Shown: positions 15,127 through 25,063, counted from the first letter of the stretch. The stretch: 50,118 nucleotides of DNA from an uncultured Eisenbergiella sp. (GCA_947630215.1 CANRGX010000014.1:1-50118); one strand, 5' to 3'. Notes: generated from the sequence alone by a model not told the origin. Program-made: numbers and translations.

Positions 15127-17368
15127 ATGGAAGGAAAATGTCAGACGGAGGGGATGGACCTTTTTGCTGTGCGCGGTGGCGCTGGACATTCTGGTGCCCC
15201 TTATCTGCCTGATGACGATGTTAAACAGGCAAAAGGATCTGCTGGAATTTGCCGTGGGGACGCAGGAGTATCTGAAAAGGTTTGAGCTCATGAAGACATC
15301 GTTTGAATCGTTCGTGGGCTTTTCCGGGACGGATGCGATCCTGGCCGTGTTCTTTGCCGTCGTGTTCGGGCTGCAGGGGTTTTCCTGGCTGTATAAGCAG
15401 CAAAAGATGGATCTCTATATGAGCGTGCCGGTGTCCAAAACCAAGCGGTTTATCCTGATCTGGCTGAACGGGGTCTTTGCGTATGCCGTCTGTTATCTGA
15501 TCGGACAGCTTCTCTGCTATGGCGTGGGCGCTTTCTTTGGCCTGCTGGAGCCCTATATGCTGGTGCAGTTTTTTCTGAACTTCGGCCTGCAGCTTCTATT
15601 GTTTATCGCAAATTATCAGCTTGTGCTGCTGGCGGTCATGCTGTGCGGCAACACGGGGTGTGCGCTGCTGGGCACCGGCGTGCTGTTTATCTATGAGTGG
15701 CTGATCCGGTATCTGCTGGAGCGGTATATGAACTGGTTCGTTTCCTATTGCGGAAGGATCCTGGAAGGGTTTTGGGTGACGCCGTTTGTTTCCTGGCTGA
15801 AGGTGAGGGAAAGCAACCGTATGCTGTGGGATACGGTCGGCAAACAGGGGAGCCTGGCAGCGATTCTGACGATGCTGGGAGAGGAAGCGCTCTTTCTTTT
15901 GGGATTTTCCCTTGTCGTAGGGGCGCTTGTCTACTGGCTGTTCCGGATCCGCCGGACGGAGGCGCACGGATGGGCCATTGCGTTTCCGGCGATCAAGCCG
16001 GTTCTGGAGGTGCTGCTTTTAATTCCCTTTGCCATGCTGGTGGGGCTTTTGGGACTGGAGCTTTCCGGGGACAGCAGCGTCATGCTGTTTGTCTGCGCCC
16101 TCCTGGCCGTCCTGCTGGGGCACGGTATCATCCAGCTGATTTATGAACGGGATCTGCGGGCCGTAAAAAAACAAAAGACAGCGCTTCTGTTTTCCCTGGC
16201 CGTCTCCTGCCTGCTCATCGCCCTGTTCCGGTTCGACTGGATCGGATATGACAGCTATGTGCCCAAACCGGAGAAGGTGGAGCGCGTTTCCGTTGCCATG
16301 GAGCGCGATTACACCCCTTTCAGGAGGTTCGATATGGACGCCCTCCTGTCGATGGATCTGGATGAATATATCCTGGAACATATGTCGTCGGAGGATCCCG
16401 ATACCATTGCGGCGGTACTGGAAATGGCGAATGCCTGGCAGCGCGCCGGCAGGCCGGAGGACAGCACCGTCTGGAGCACCGCCTGGCCGCTGCAGCTGCC
16501 CGGAGAAAAAGACGGGGACAATTCCCTGACGGCCTGGTGGATCGCGCGCTATGAGCTGTCCGGGGGCCGCACCGTCTACCGCCGGTTTTTGGTGAATCCC
16601 ACGGTAACGCCGGAGGCGGTGCTGGCCGTGACAAGGGACGATACCTGGCGCAGGGCGCGCTATCAGATCTATGACGAGCAGTTTGCCAACTGCCTGCCTT
16701 CCATGCGGATCCGCTATCATGACGGTATGCTGTATACGCTGTATACCGGAGATAAGGAAGAATTTTACCGGGCCTATCTGGAGGATTTTGCGGCATATGA
16801 TCTGGAACTTATACAAAACAATCTGCCCTGCGGCGTCCTGGATTTTTACTTCGGCCCGGAGGAGGACGGACAGAGAGAGTGCGTCTTGAGCTTTCCCGTA
16901 TATGAGTGCTTTACGAGGACGCGGGCGCTGCTTTCGGCGGACGGTATTGCAAACGGTCTGGAGGACGGGCTGCTTCCCACGGAGGACGTATCCGAAATCC
17001 GGGTGCGTTACCGCTATGATCCCGAGGCAGAGGAGGATCTGCTGGCGGTTCCCCAAACGCAGATTGCGAACCGGAATATCGAGCCGACGTGGCTGATTGC
17101 CAGCTTTGACCGTCCGGATCAGATCGCGCAGATTCTGCAAAGCGTCTATCCGGATCGGCTGAATACGATGCTGGAGGACGGCCTGTGCGGATGGAGGTTT
17201 GAACGCAGCGTGCAAGTGGATGAGGTAAAGTTTAGCGAAAGCGGAAAAGAAAAACGTTACGCCACCAGCGGCGTCACGTTCCGGGAAGGCCGGATACCGG
17301 ATTTCGTGTTGGATGCGCTGCGGGAAAGCCTGCAAAAGGAACTGGAAAACAGTTCGGCCCATGAATGA
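15098..17368 (+). CDS. ABC-2 type permease with large C-terminal domain
   Basis: The ATG at 15098 has GGAGGTG 7 bp before it; the longer frame to 15014 runs inside the ATPase gene. The 756-residue product has about eight hydrophobic helices within the first ~405 residues (for example WTFLLCAVALDILVPLICL and the GLLGLELSGDSS region). A ~340-residue hydrophilic domain follows, beginning near DWIGYDSYVPKPEKVERV and presumably lying outside the membrane. This architecture, with ATPase and YtrA-type regulator in front, is common in Clostridia. I believe the tail is the DUF6449 type, but this is memory, not a search. Its end lies just before a terminator at 17405-17430. Confidence 0.85.
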   Translation: MTLKSSYLAKWKENVRRRGWTFLLCAVALDILVPLICLMTMLNRQKDLLEFAVGTQEYLKRFELMKTSFESFVGFSGTDAILAVFFAVVFGLQGFSWLYKQQKMDLYMSVPVSKTKRFILIWLNGVFAYAVCYLIGQLLCYGVGAFFGLLEPYMLVQFFLNFGLQLLLFIANYQLVLLAVMLCGNTGCALLGTGVLFIYEWLIRYLLERYMNWFVSYCGRILEGFWVTPFVSWLKVRESNRMLWDTVGKQGSLAAILTMLGEEALFLLGFSLVVGALVYWLFRIRRTEAHGWAIAFPAIKPVLEVLLLIPFAMLVGLLGLELSGDSSVMLFVCALLAVLLGHGIIQLIYERDLRAVKKQKTALLFSLAVSCLLIALFRFDWIGYDSYVPKPEKVERVSVAMERDYTPFRRFDMDALLSMDLDEYILEHMSSEDPDTIAAVLEMANAWQRAGRPEDSTVWSTAWPLQLPGEKDGDNSLTAWWIARYELSGGRTVYRRFLVNPTVTPEAVLAVTRDDTWRRARYQIYDEQFANCLPSMRIRYHDGMLYTLYTGDKEEFYRAYLEDFAAYDLELIQNNLPCGVLDFYFGPEEDGQRECVLSFPVYECFTRTRALLSADGIANGLEDGLLPTEDVSEIRVRYRYDPEAEEDLLAVPQTQIANRNIEPTWLIASFDRPDQIAQILQSVYPDRLNTMLEDGLCGWRFERSVQVDEVKFSESGKEKRYATSGVTFREGRIPDFVLDALRESLQKELENSSAHE

Positions 17369-17404
17369 AACGGCGGACAGGGACACATACTGAAACAGAA
17401 AGGA

Positions 17405-17430
17405 CGAGGGTACGAAAGTACCCTCGTTTT
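17405..17430 (+). terminator. Terminator of the GntR-ABC operon
   Basis: CGAGGGTAC (17405-17413) pairs perfectly with GTACCCTCG (17418-17426) across a GAAA tetraloop-like turn, followed by TTTT. Confidence 0.85.
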
Positions 17431-17488
17431 CCGTAAGAAAGGACGTTAAAAAGGCACGGCGTCCGTTTTTTAAAAAGGAGGTATGAGG

Positions 17489-18787
17489 ATGAAGGTAAGG
17501 CTGCCGATCCGGGAGGTGCACGCCAGGGAAATCCTGGATTCCCGGGGAAATCCCACGCTGGAAGCAGAGGTGACGGTAGAAAATCCGGTGACGGGAGAAT
17601 GGGTGAAAAAGAGAGCGGGCGTCCCTTCCGGCGCTTCCACGGGGCAGTTTGAAGCGGTGGAGCTGCGGGACGGAGAGGTGCGCTATTTTGGACTGGGCGT
17701 GCGCCGGGCCGTGAACAACGTAAATACGAAGCTAAAGGACGCGCTGCTGGGACAGGACGCCTCCTGCCAGCACCGGATCGACGAGCAGATTCTGGGCTGT
17801 GACGGCACCCAGAACAAGGAAAATCTGGGCGCCAACGCCTGCCTGGGCGTTTCCATGGCGGCAGCGCGGGCGGCGGCGGGCGCTCTGCATCTGCCTTTGT
17901 ATCAGTATCTGGGCGGTATTTACACGGTAAAGCTGCCCATACCCATGATGAACATTTTAAACGGCGGAAAGCACGCGGACAACACCCTGGATTTCCAGGA
18001 ATTTATGATCGCGCCTGCGGAGGCGGAGAGCTTTGCCGAGGGACTGCGCGTCTGCGCGGAGGTCTACCACAATTTAAAAGGGATCTGCAAAGAGAAGGGA
18101 CTCTCCACCGGCGTGGGGGACGAGGGCGGCTTTTCACCGGATCTGCCGGACACCGAAAGCGCGCTTTCCCTTCTGGTGGAGGCCATAGAAAAGAGCGGGC
18201 ATGAACCGGGGGGCGACGTGAAAATCGCCATCGACGCAGCGGCCAGCGAACTGTTCGATCACGAGACGGGCGCCTATGTGTTCCCGGGAGAAAGCCGGAT
18301 GAAGGGCCAGCGTGTGGCGCGCACGACCCAGGAGCTGATCGGATATTATGAGAGCCTGGCAAACCGTTTCCCCCTGTTTTCCCTGGAGGACGGCCTGGAC
18401 GAAAACGACTGGGACGGCTGGCAGGAGCTGACCCGGCGGCTGGGGGATCGCCTGCAGCTGGTAGGCGACGATCTGTTTGTCACCAACGTCAAGCGGCTCT
18501 CCGCCGGGATCCGTCTGGGGGCTGCCAACGCGATCCTGGTGAAGGTCAATCAGATCGGGACGCTGACGGAAGCGTTTGCCGCTATCCGGCTGGCGCAGGA
18601 AAACGGCTTTCACACGGTCATTTCCCACCGCAGCGGAGAGACGGATGACGATTTCATCGCGGACATCGCGGTGGCCGTCAACGCGGGCCAGATCAAGACG
18701 GGAGCGCCCTGTCGGATGGAGCGTGTGGCAAAATATAACAGGCTTTTGCGAATCGAGGAGGAACTGTATGGAGAATTGTGGAAATGA
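17489..18787 (+). CDS. eno: Enolase
   Basis: Enolase converts 2-phosphoglycerate to phosphoenolpyruvate. I place the start at ATG 17489 (432 residues), because AGGAGG (17476-17481) is 7 bp before it but only 1 bp before the upstream ATG at 17483. The N-terminal domain has [11 protein letters not shown] and the Ser loop VPSGASTG. The barrel contains [29 protein letters not shown] (the metal-binding SLEDxxxExD motif), [19 protein letters not shown] and [11 protein letters not shown]. All known catalytic residues appear present. It has no obvious promoter of its own within the short spacer, so it may use a weak one or read-through from the ABC operon. Together with gpmI it forms lower glycolysis. 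Confidence 0.97.
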   Translation: MKVRLPIREVHAREILDSRGNPTLEAEVTVENPVTGEWVKKRAGVPSGASTGQFEAVELRDGEVRYFGLGVRRAVNNVNTKLKDALLGQDASCQHRIDEQILGCDGTQNKENLGANACLGVSMAAARAAAGALHLPLYQYLGGIYTVKLPIPMMNILNGGKHADNTLDFQEFMIAPAEAESFAEGLRVCAEVYHNLKGICKEKGLSTGVGDEGGFSPDLPDTESALSLLVEAIEKSGHEPGGDVKIAIDAAASELFDHETGAYVFPGESRMKGQRVARTTQELIGYYESLANRFPLFSLEDGLDENDWDGWQELTRRLGDRLQLVGDDLFVTNVKRLSAGIRLGAANAILVKVNQIGTLTEAFAAIRLAQENGFHTVISHRSGETDDDFIADIAVAVNAGQIKTGAPCRMERVAKYNRLLRIEEELYGELWK

Positions 18788-18842
18788 ACGGTAAAATAAA
18801 TGGTTAAAGTTGTAAAAACAAGAAAAATTGTTCAGAAATGGA

Positions 18843-18871
18843 TTGTAGTCCGGGGGAAAATTGTGTATACT
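18843..18871 (+). promoter_or_regulatory. Promoter of the GGDEF/EAL gene
   Basis: TTGTAG (18843-18848) and TATACT (18866-18871) have a 17-bp spacer and lie 49 bp before the start codon. Confidence 0.6.
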
Positions 18872-18919
18872 GTCTTAGGAAGGAGTTCCGTATTTTTGAC
18901 TAAAAAGGACTGACAGAAA

Positions 18920-20599
18920 ATGAGCGACAGTGTTGCCAAACGGGCGATTGACAAAATCTATGATGCGATTTCCCAGACTACGGAGGAATACGTCTTTATC
19001 AGCGATTTGCGCCTGGGCACGTTCCGGTATCCGCCCCAGATGGTGGAAGAATTTGGATTGCCGGGCGAGATTGTGGAAAACGCCATGGATCTCTGGTGTG
19101 AAAAGATTCACGAGAAGGACAGGGATCTGTTCATAAAATCCATGGAGGATATGCGATCCGGCAAAACCTCCAGCAGGGATATCCAGTACCGTGCACGCAA
19201 TGTGCACGGGGAATGGATCTGGCTGCGGTGCCGCGGCAGCATGATAGAGGACGAAAACGGCGAACCAAACGTCTACGTGGGCACGATTACCAATATGTCC
19301 CACTTCGACCGTTCGGATCATGTCACCGGCCTTCCCAACCGCTTTGAAGCGGAGCACCGGGTGGAGAAGCTCATCGGAAACGGCAGCAAGGAGCCGCTGG
19401 GCCTTTTGGTTTTGGGACTGGACAATTTCCGGCGGGTGAACGACTTTTACAACCGGGCCTTCGGGGATCGGGTACTGTGCCGCGCCAGCCAGCAGATCCA
19501 GCAGCTTCTGCCGGAGGGAACCGGTTTGTACCGGTTCGACGGAGACGAGTTTCTGGCGGTGTTCCGGGACTGTTCCACCGCCCAGATCTATACCTTTTAT
19601 CATGCTCTGCAGGAGCGTTACTCCGTTCCCCAGGAGATCGAGGGCAACCGCTATGAGGTGACCATTTCGGGCGGTTACGCCCAATATCCCAGGGACGGTC
19701 TGGGATTCCAGGAGCTGATCAAGCGGGCGGTTTACTGTCTGGAATTTGCGAAGGCGGAAGGGAAAAATCAGATCGTCTTATTCTCCAATAAGGTGATGGA
19801 GCTCAAGGAGCGCAGGCTGGATCTGACGGAGGAGCTTCGGCTGCGCGTCGAAGGAAATTTTGAAGGCTTTGAGATGTATTATCAGCCCCTGTTTGGCGCC
19901 CAGGAGGAAAAAATCGTGGGCGCGGAGGCGCTGATGCGTTTTTCCTCTGAGAGGTTCGGACAGGTTCCTCCGGTGGAATTTATTCCTCTGCTGGAGGAGA
20001 GCGGTCTCATCGGCCGGGCGGGCGAATGGATTTTTGAGACCTCCGTGGCGGCGGCCCGGGAGATGAACGACATCCTTCCCGGCTTTACCATGCACATCAA
20101 CGTCTCCTGGCTGCAGTTTGAACGCCATGACTTCCTCTCCTGGCTGATTCAAAAGAAGCGGGAGGGCTTCTGGGACGGCTGCAACATCGTGGTGGAGCTG
20201 ACGGAAAGCAGCATCTCCTCCAATTACAGCAGAATACGGGACGTTTTACATACGCTGCACGAGATCGGGCTGAAGGTGGCCATGGACGATTTCGGGACCG
20301 GCTATTCTTCTCTGGGACTTTTAAAGAGCGTGCCGGTCAATATTGTCAAAATCGACCGTTCTTTCATTGTGAATATGCAGGAGAGCATTTTTGATGTGAC
20401 CTTCGTGGAGTTCATCGTCAAGCTCTGTCACGCCATGGGCATTACGGTGTGCCAGGAGGGCGTGGAAAGCCGGGAGCAGGAAGAAGAACTCAGGGACAAG
20501 CACCTGGAATTTTACCAGGGATTCTATTTCGGCAAACCCATGAACCGGGAGGCTTTTCTCGACATATGCAGGAAAGGGAAGCAGGACAATGAAGTTTAA
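18920..20599 (+). CDS. PAS-GGDEF-EAL cyclic-di-GMP protein
   Basis: This 559-residue cytoplasmic protein has three parts. Residues 15-130 form a PAS-like sensor (ending VHGEWIWLRCRGSMIE and VYVGTITNMS). Residues ~133-290 form a GGDEF domain whose signature is DGDEF (207-211), with the first Gly replaced. Residues ~300-555 form an EAL domain. The EAL part keeps the residues needed for hydrolysis: EAL (336-338), Asn in HINVSW, ELTESSI, DDFGTGYSS, KIDRSFI, QEGVES and QGFYFGKP. A working phosphodiesterase is likely. Cyclase activity is uncertain, and the altered GGDEF may instead bind GTP as a regulator. There is no membrane segment. The stop overlaps the next gene by 11 bp. Confidence 0.93.
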   Translation: MSDSVAKRAIDKIYDAISQTTEEYVFISDLRLGTFRYPPQMVEEFGLPGEIVENAMDLWCEKIHEKDRDLFIKSMEDMRSGKTSSRDIQYRARNVHGEWIWLRCRGSMIEDENGEPNVYVGTITNMSHFDRSDHVTGLPNRFEAEHRVEKLIGNGSKEPLGLLVLGLDNFRRVNDFYNRAFGDRVLCRASQQIQQLLPEGTGLYRFDGDEFLAVFRDCSTAQIYTFYHALQERYSVPQEIEGNRYEVTISGGYAQYPRDGLGFQELIKRAVYCLEFAKAEGKNQIVLFSNKVMELKERRLDLTEELRLRVEGNFEGFEMYYQPLFGAQEEKIVGAEALMRFSSERFGQVPPVEFIPLLEESGLIGRAGEWIFETSVAAAREMNDILPGFTMHINVSWLQFERHDFLSWLIQKKREGFWDGCNIVVELTESSISSNYSRIRDVLHTLHEIGLKVAMDDFGTGYSSLGLLKSVPVNIVKIDRSFIVNMQESIFDVTFVEFIVKLCHAMGITVCQEGVESREQEEELRDKHLEFYQGFYFGKPMNREAFLDICRKGKQDNEV

Positions 20600-22262
20600 G
20601 GATATGCCCTATGAACGGGTGGATTATGAAAAGACGAAAGAGCGGATGGAGGATCTGGAAGCGCGCATGAAAAACGCGTCGTCCGGGGAGGAGGCCTGGC
20701 AGATCCATCAGGAGTATTACCGGGTCTATCAGGAGACGGCGGATCCCATGACCATCGCCCACATCCGCTATGACGCGGACACCACGGACAGCTTTTACGG
20801 GGAGGAACAGGCGTATTACGATCAGGTACGGCCCAGGATTGCCAATCTGGAAAACCGGTATAAAAAGGCGCTGCTTTCTTCTCCCTACCGCGCCTTTCTG
20901 GAAGAAAAGATCGGCAAGGTGGCCTTTGTTTCCATGGAGAATGAGCTAAAGAGCATGGACGAGGGCATTATCGGGCTGATGCAGGAGGAAAACACCCTGC
21001 GCACCTCCTATAATAAGCTGATTGCCACGGCGCAGATCCCTTTTGACGGACAGGTGCTCAATCTGTCCCTGATGCGCCCGTATCTGACGGCGCCGGATCG
21101 GAGCGTCAGAAGGGCGGCCTGGAAGGCGTTCAGCGAGTATTTCCTCACCGTGCAGGATCAGTTGGACGATATTTTCGACCGGCTGGTGAAGTGCCGTACC
21201 GCCCAGGCCAGAGCCATGGGATACGAGAATTTCATCCCGCTGGGCTACTGCCGCATGAACCGCAACAGTTACGGCAGGCAGGAGGTGGAGAACTTCCGCC
21301 GGCAGGTGAAGGAAGTGTTCGTGCCCTTTGCGGAACGGGTGCACGAGAGACGGCGGCAGCGTCTGGGTCTGGAAAAGCTGTCCTATATCGACAATGAAGT
21401 ATATTTTAAAAACGGGAATCCCAGGCCGTCCGGGACGCCGGAGGAGATTTTAAAAACCGGGCAGAAGATGTATGGTGAGTTGTCGCCGGAGACCCGGGAA
21501 TTTTTCGATTTCATGATGGAAAACGAACTGCTGGATGTGTTTGGCAGAAAGACCAAAAAGCAGGGCGGCTACATGACCTATATCCATACCTACGCGTCTC
21601 CCTTCATTTTCGCCAATTTTAACGGCACCGCGGGGGATGTGGACGTGATCACCCACGAGTGCGGGCACGCCTTCCAGGGCTTCCTTTCCGGAAAGGATCC
21701 GATTCTGGAGCATGGCGACCTCACCATGGAGACGGCGGAGATCCATTCCATGTCCATGGAATTTTTCACCGATCCCTGGATGAAGGAGTTCTTCGGGGAC
21801 AGGGCGGAGGACTTTTTGCTGATGCAGCTGGAGGACGCCATCCGGTTTGTGCCCTACGGTACCATGGTGGACGAGTTCCAGCACATTGTCTATGGAAATC
21901 CGGATCTGACGCCGGCGGCGCGCAGACAGGCGTGGCGCGATCTGGAAAAGGTATATATGCCGCATCTGGACTACGAGGACGATCCGTTCTTTGGAAACGG
22001 CGGTTACTGGCAGCGCCAGCAGCACATTTACAACAGTCCGTTTTATTATATCGACTATGTGCTGGCCCAGACCTGCGCGTTCCAGTATAAGATCCGGATG
22101 GATGAAAATTACCGGGAGGCGTGGGAGAGTTATCTGACGCTCTGCAGACTTTCCGCCGGGGATTTTTACGGGAATATGCTCAAGGCAGTGGGGTTAAAGG
22201 TGCCTTTTGAGGACGGTTATTTTGAGGAAATCGTCGGAAAGCTGGAAAAGAAGCTGAAATGA
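20589..22262 (+). CDS. M3-family oligoendopeptidase
   Basis: This 557-residue cytosolic zinc metallopeptidase of the M3B (PepF) group cleaves short peptides. The zinc site is HECGH (356-360) with Glu384 in METAEIHS as third ligand. Substrate-binding residues appear in the later GGYWQRQQHIYNSPFYYIDY segment with its Tyr cluster. It overlaps the c-di-GMP gene by 11 bp and is separated by a terminator from the peptide-uptake operon that follows. Breakdown of imported oligopeptides is an obvious partner function, though the two operons are transcribed separately. Confidence 0.94.
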   Translation: MKFKDMPYERVDYEKTKERMEDLEARMKNASSGEEAWQIHQEYYRVYQETADPMTIAHIRYDADTTDSFYGEEQAYYDQVRPRIANLENRYKKALLSSPYRAFLEEKIGKVAFVSMENELKSMDEGIIGLMQEENTLRTSYNKLIATAQIPFDGQVLNLSLMRPYLTAPDRSVRRAAWKAFSEYFLTVQDQLDDIFDRLVKCRTAQARAMGYENFIPLGYCRMNRNSYGRQEVENFRRQVKEVFVPFAERVHERRRQRLGLEKLSYIDNEVYFKNGNPRPSGTPEEILKTGQKMYGELSPETREFFDFMMENELLDVFGRKTKKQGGYMTYIHTYASPFIFANFNGTAGDVDVITHECGHAFQGFLSGKDPILEHGDLTMETAEIHSMSMEFFTDPWMKEFFGDRAEDFLLMQLEDAIRFVPYGTMVDEFQHIVYGNPDLTPAARRQAWRDLEKVYMPHLDYEDDPFFGNGGYWQRQQHIYNSPFYYIDYVLAQTCAFQYKIRMDENYREAWESYLTLCRLSAGDFYGNMLKAVGLKVPFEDGYFEEIVGKLEKKLK

Positions 22263-22280
22263 CGCACGGATTTGAGAAAA

Positions 22281-22316
22281 AAACCGCTGTAAGCGTGTCT
22301 TACGGCGGTTTTTTTG
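22281..22316 (+). terminator. Terminator behind the oligopeptidase gene
   Basis: AAACCGCTGTAAG (22281-22293) pairs with CTTACGGCGGTTT with a single G-T pair, and is followed by TTTTTT. Confidence 0.88.
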
Positions 22317-22330
22317 TGCCCGGGGACAGC

Positions 22331-22366
22331 AACCGTATGCGTAACCGTATGCGGTTTCGCATACGG
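22331..22366. repeat. Tandem copy plus perfect hairpin of CCGTATGCG
   Basis: AACCGTATGCG occurs at 22331-22341 and again at 22343-22353. The second copy is followed after GTTT by its exact inverse, CGCATACGG (22358-22366), and a looser copy GCATGCGGTT follows. No T run follows the hairpin, so it is not a normal terminator. It may be an intergenic repetitive palindrome or a protein-binding site. Confidence 0.6.
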
Positions 22367-22459
22367 ACGTGCATGCGGTTACACAGGAGAAAAAAACGGG
22401 AATCTGGCGAAGTTTAAGTCCTTTTTCAGAAAAAAAATACCCCTGGAAGCAATTTTATA

Positions 22460-22559
22460 TTTACTTTAGTAAAAAAAAGTGATAAGATTGTCTACAATCC
22501 AGGGGCAGATTTACTTACATAGGAATTCCCTGGAGAGATACGCGCCGGCGGACCGGCGC
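22460..22559 (+). promoter_or_regulatory. Promoter and structured leader of the oligopeptide operon
   Basis: The -35 TTTACT (22460-22465) and -10 TAAGAT (22483-22488) are 17 bp apart. The ~90-nt leader contains two stems: CCAGGG (22499-22504) with CCCTGG (22528-22533), and GCGCCGG (22542-22548) with CCGGCGC (22553-22559). The second ends 26 bp before the start codon. The 5' stem probably stabilises the mRNA. No known riboswitch class is recognised. Confidence 0.55.
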
Positions 22560-22584
22560 GGAAAAAGAAAGGAAGGAGATAAAA

Positions 22585-24891
22585 ATGAAACTGAAAAAAG
22601 TTTTGTCAGCATTGCTCACGGTGGCAATGGTGGCAACCCTGGCAGCCTGCGGCGGCCAGACTTCGGCTCCTGCTCCGACGGAAGCGCCGGATATAGAGAG
22701 CGAAGCGCCCGCCACAGAGGCTCCCGCAGAGGAGACAGCGGCAGAGAGCACCGAAGCTGCGCCGGAAGCCAGTGATGTGGTGTACGCAGAGCAGAAGCCT
22801 CTTGTCGGCGCCGAGTACGGCACGGACTATACTTCCCTGTATGACCAGTTCGGCAAGGATGTGAGCATTGCCGACGTCATCGAGGACGAGGAGACCGGTC
22901 TTGCCTACATCGACCGCGACGGCGTGCGCTATGAGCTGGGTCTGGATTTCCTGACCATGGCCATGGTGTATAACACCGCCGTTCCCGACGGCGGCTACTG
23001 GGAGACCGAGGACGATGTGTATGCGACCTGGTGGAAGCTCTACATCCAGCGCTGGAACATCCTGCTTCCCGAGATCCCGCTGTACTCCAACGAGTACTAT
23101 GACGTTTACAACGCACAGATCAAGGGTGTGGAGGATCACCCGACCAACCCTTACTGGGGCCCTGCCAATGCGCTGATCGACTGGTCCAGCGAAAAGGAGG
23201 ACAACAGCATTATCCTGGGCAATACCACCGAGCTGTCCGGACGTCTTCGTGCCTCCAGCTTCGGCGTATCCTCTCCCGGCGCGGGCGATCTGGATGTGGA
23301 AAACCTGATCACCGGTCTGGAGACTGTATCCACCACCAAGGAAGGCGGCTATGAGTACAACGATACCGTAGTGGCCAGCCATGAGGATGTGATCAACGAC
23401 GACGGCACCCGTACCTTTACCGTTACCCTCAAGGACGATCTGGTCTTCTCCGACGGCAGCCCTGTGACCGCGAAGAACTATCTGGTCTATACGCTGCTCA
23501 ACGCAGGCCCTGTGGGCATGCAGGCGGGCGGCACCGGCAATTCCGGTCTGACCTATGTGGGCTACGATGCGTTCCATGCCTATGACGGCACCAACGACGG
23601 CGCGGATGTGGACGGCGTCACCGCCAGCAAGGTATTCTCCGGGATCCGGCTGCTTGACGATTACACCTTCTCCGTGACGGTAGGCGAAGATTACGCGAAC
23701 TACTTCTACGCCATCACCTATGCGGGCTTCTCCCCGCAGCCTCTGGCTCTGTGGGTGGGCGACGCGGACATCCTGGACGACGGCCAGGGCGTGTACTTCA
23801 CCGATGACTTCTATGCCAAGGACGGCGACAGCTACGTGGCAGCGGAGCAGATCACGAACGCGGTATGGGATCATACGCAGGATTATCCTTATTCCGGCCC
23901 TTACATGATCGAGTCCTGGGACGAAGCGGATCACTCCGTTGTTCTGACCGTGAACGAGAACTTCAAGGGCAACTATGAAGGCACCAAGCCTCAGATTGAA
24001 AAGGTTGTTTATAAGAGAATCATTTCCGAGACGCAGCTGGCGGACTTCACCTCCGGCGGCGTGGACGTGCTGAGCGGCATCACCGGCGGCGATGAGACCG
24101 ACGAAGTGATTGCGCTGGTAGAGGATCAGCCCGACAAATATGTGGCGACCCATTACAGCCGCGCCGGCTACGGCAAGCTGGGTTTCCGTGCGGATCTGGG
24201 TCCTGCGCAGTTTGCTTCTGTGCGTCAGGCCATTGCGTACTGCATGGACCGCGCGACCTTTGCCAAGGACTTCACCGGCGGCTACGGCGGCGTGACGGAC
24301 GGCCCTTACTACACCGGTTCCTGGATGTACCAGGCGGCGGTTGCGGACGGCATGCTCTTAAACGCTTATGATACCTCCGTGGATAAGGCCATCGAAGTGC
24401 TGGAGGCCGACGGCTGGGTATACGACGCGGAAGGCAACCCTTATGAGAGCGGCGTGCGTTATAAGCAGATCCCGGCGGATCAGATGTACGACAGCGACAA
24501 GACCTACGCTTCCGTGGACGGCGCTTACAAGGTGACCCAGGTAGGCGACAACTACTATATGCCTCTGGTGCTCAACTGGTACGGTACCTCTGACAACGAG
24601 TTCACCGATTTGCTTGTGACCGGCTTTATGAACAACGACAACATCACGGCGGCAGGCTTTGTGGTACAGCAGACCGTGGGCGACTTCAATCCGATGCTGG
24701 ATGAGCTGACCCAGGGCGGTTACGGTGTGAGCTACAGCGGCACCCCGACCTACAACTGCTTCAACTTCGCGACCGGATTTACTTCCGCCGCCTATGACTA
24801 CAGCTGGAACATGACCATCGATCCTTCCAGGTATGACGATAACAGCTCCTACTATATCAAGGATGCGGCAGACGTTTACTGGCTGAAATAA
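22585..24891 (+). CDS. Oligopeptide ABC transporter substrate-binding lipoprotein
   Basis: A lipoprotein signal peptide ends in LAAC (Cys22). An Ala/Glu/Thr/Pro-rich spacer of about 40 residues follows, then a long extracellular binding domain of the SBP family 5 (OppA/DppA) type. Recognisable parts are YNDTVVASHEDVINDDGTRT, LKDDLVFSDGSPVTAKNYL and, later, ASVRQAIAYCMDRATFAKDF. At 768 residues it is longer than the usual 520-600, suggesting an extra region, probably in the N-terminal third (the acidic stretch around EIPLYSNEYYDVYNAQ). It captures peptides for the permease encoded downstream. A terminator-like hairpin directly after it would raise its expression above that of the membrane subunits. 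Substrate specificity is unknown. Confidence 0.92.
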   Translation: MKLKKVLSALLTVAMVATLAACGGQTSAPAPTEAPDIESEAPATEAPAEETAAESTEAAPEASDVVYAEQKPLVGAEYGTDYTSLYDQFGKDVSIADVIEDEETGLAYIDRDGVRYELGLDFLTMAMVYNTAVPDGGYWETEDDVYATWWKLYIQRWNILLPEIPLYSNEYYDVYNAQIKGVEDHPTNPYWGPANALIDWSSEKEDNSIILGNTTELSGRLRASSFGVSSPGAGDLDVENLITGLETVSTTKEGGYEYNDTVVASHEDVINDDGTRTFTVTLKDDLVFSDGSPVTAKNYLVYTLLNAGPVGMQAGGTGNSGLTYVGYDAFHAYDGTNDGADVDGVTASKVFSGIRLLDDYTFSVTVGEDYANYFYAITYAGFSPQPLALWVGDADILDDGQGVYFTDDFYAKDGDSYVAAEQITNAVWDHTQDYPYSGPYMIESWDEADHSVVLTVNENFKGNYEGTKPQIEKVVYKRIISETQLADFTSGGVDVLSGITGGDETDEVIALVEDQPDKYVATHYSRAGYGKLGFRADLGPAQFASVRQAIAYCMDRATFAKDFTGGYGGVTDGPYYTGSWMYQAAVADGMLLNAYDTSVDKAIEVLEADGWVYDAEGNPYESGVRYKQIPADQMYDSDKTYASVDGAYKVTQVGDNYYMPLVLNWYGTSDNEFTDLLVTGFMNNDNITAAGFVVQQTVGDFNPMLDELTQGGYGVSYSGTPTYNCFNFATGFTSAAYDYSWNMTIDPSRYDDNSSYYIKDAADVYWLK

Positions 24892-24937
24892 GACGGCAAA
24901 ACCGGCTGACGGAAACTGAATAAAGCGGTACGACCCC

Positions 24938-24965
24938 AAAGGACAGGGGACTCCCCCTGTCCTTT
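24938..24965 (+). terminator. Terminator-like hairpin between the binding protein and permease genes
   Basis: AAAGGACAGGGG (24938-24949) pairs with CCCCTGTCCTTT (24954-24965), and the flanking CCCC and GTGGG can extend the stem. Only a short T stretch follows, so partial termination or 3' end protection of the binding-protein mRNA is likely. The permease genes have no clear promoter of their own. Confidence 0.7.
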
Positions 24966-25063
24966 TGTGGGTTTTGCAGGGCTGACCGCCGCGCGCGACA
25001 GCCGTTTAAACAGGGCTGGCCTGCGGGACGCGTCAGCTGTTGTATATTCTGCCTGTACGCCAC

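Noticed and set aside
12131-18787. A single glycolytic operon from gpmI to eno
   Set aside because: gpmI has its own terminator, a separate promoter/operator follows for the GntR-ABC genes, and another terminator stands before eno.
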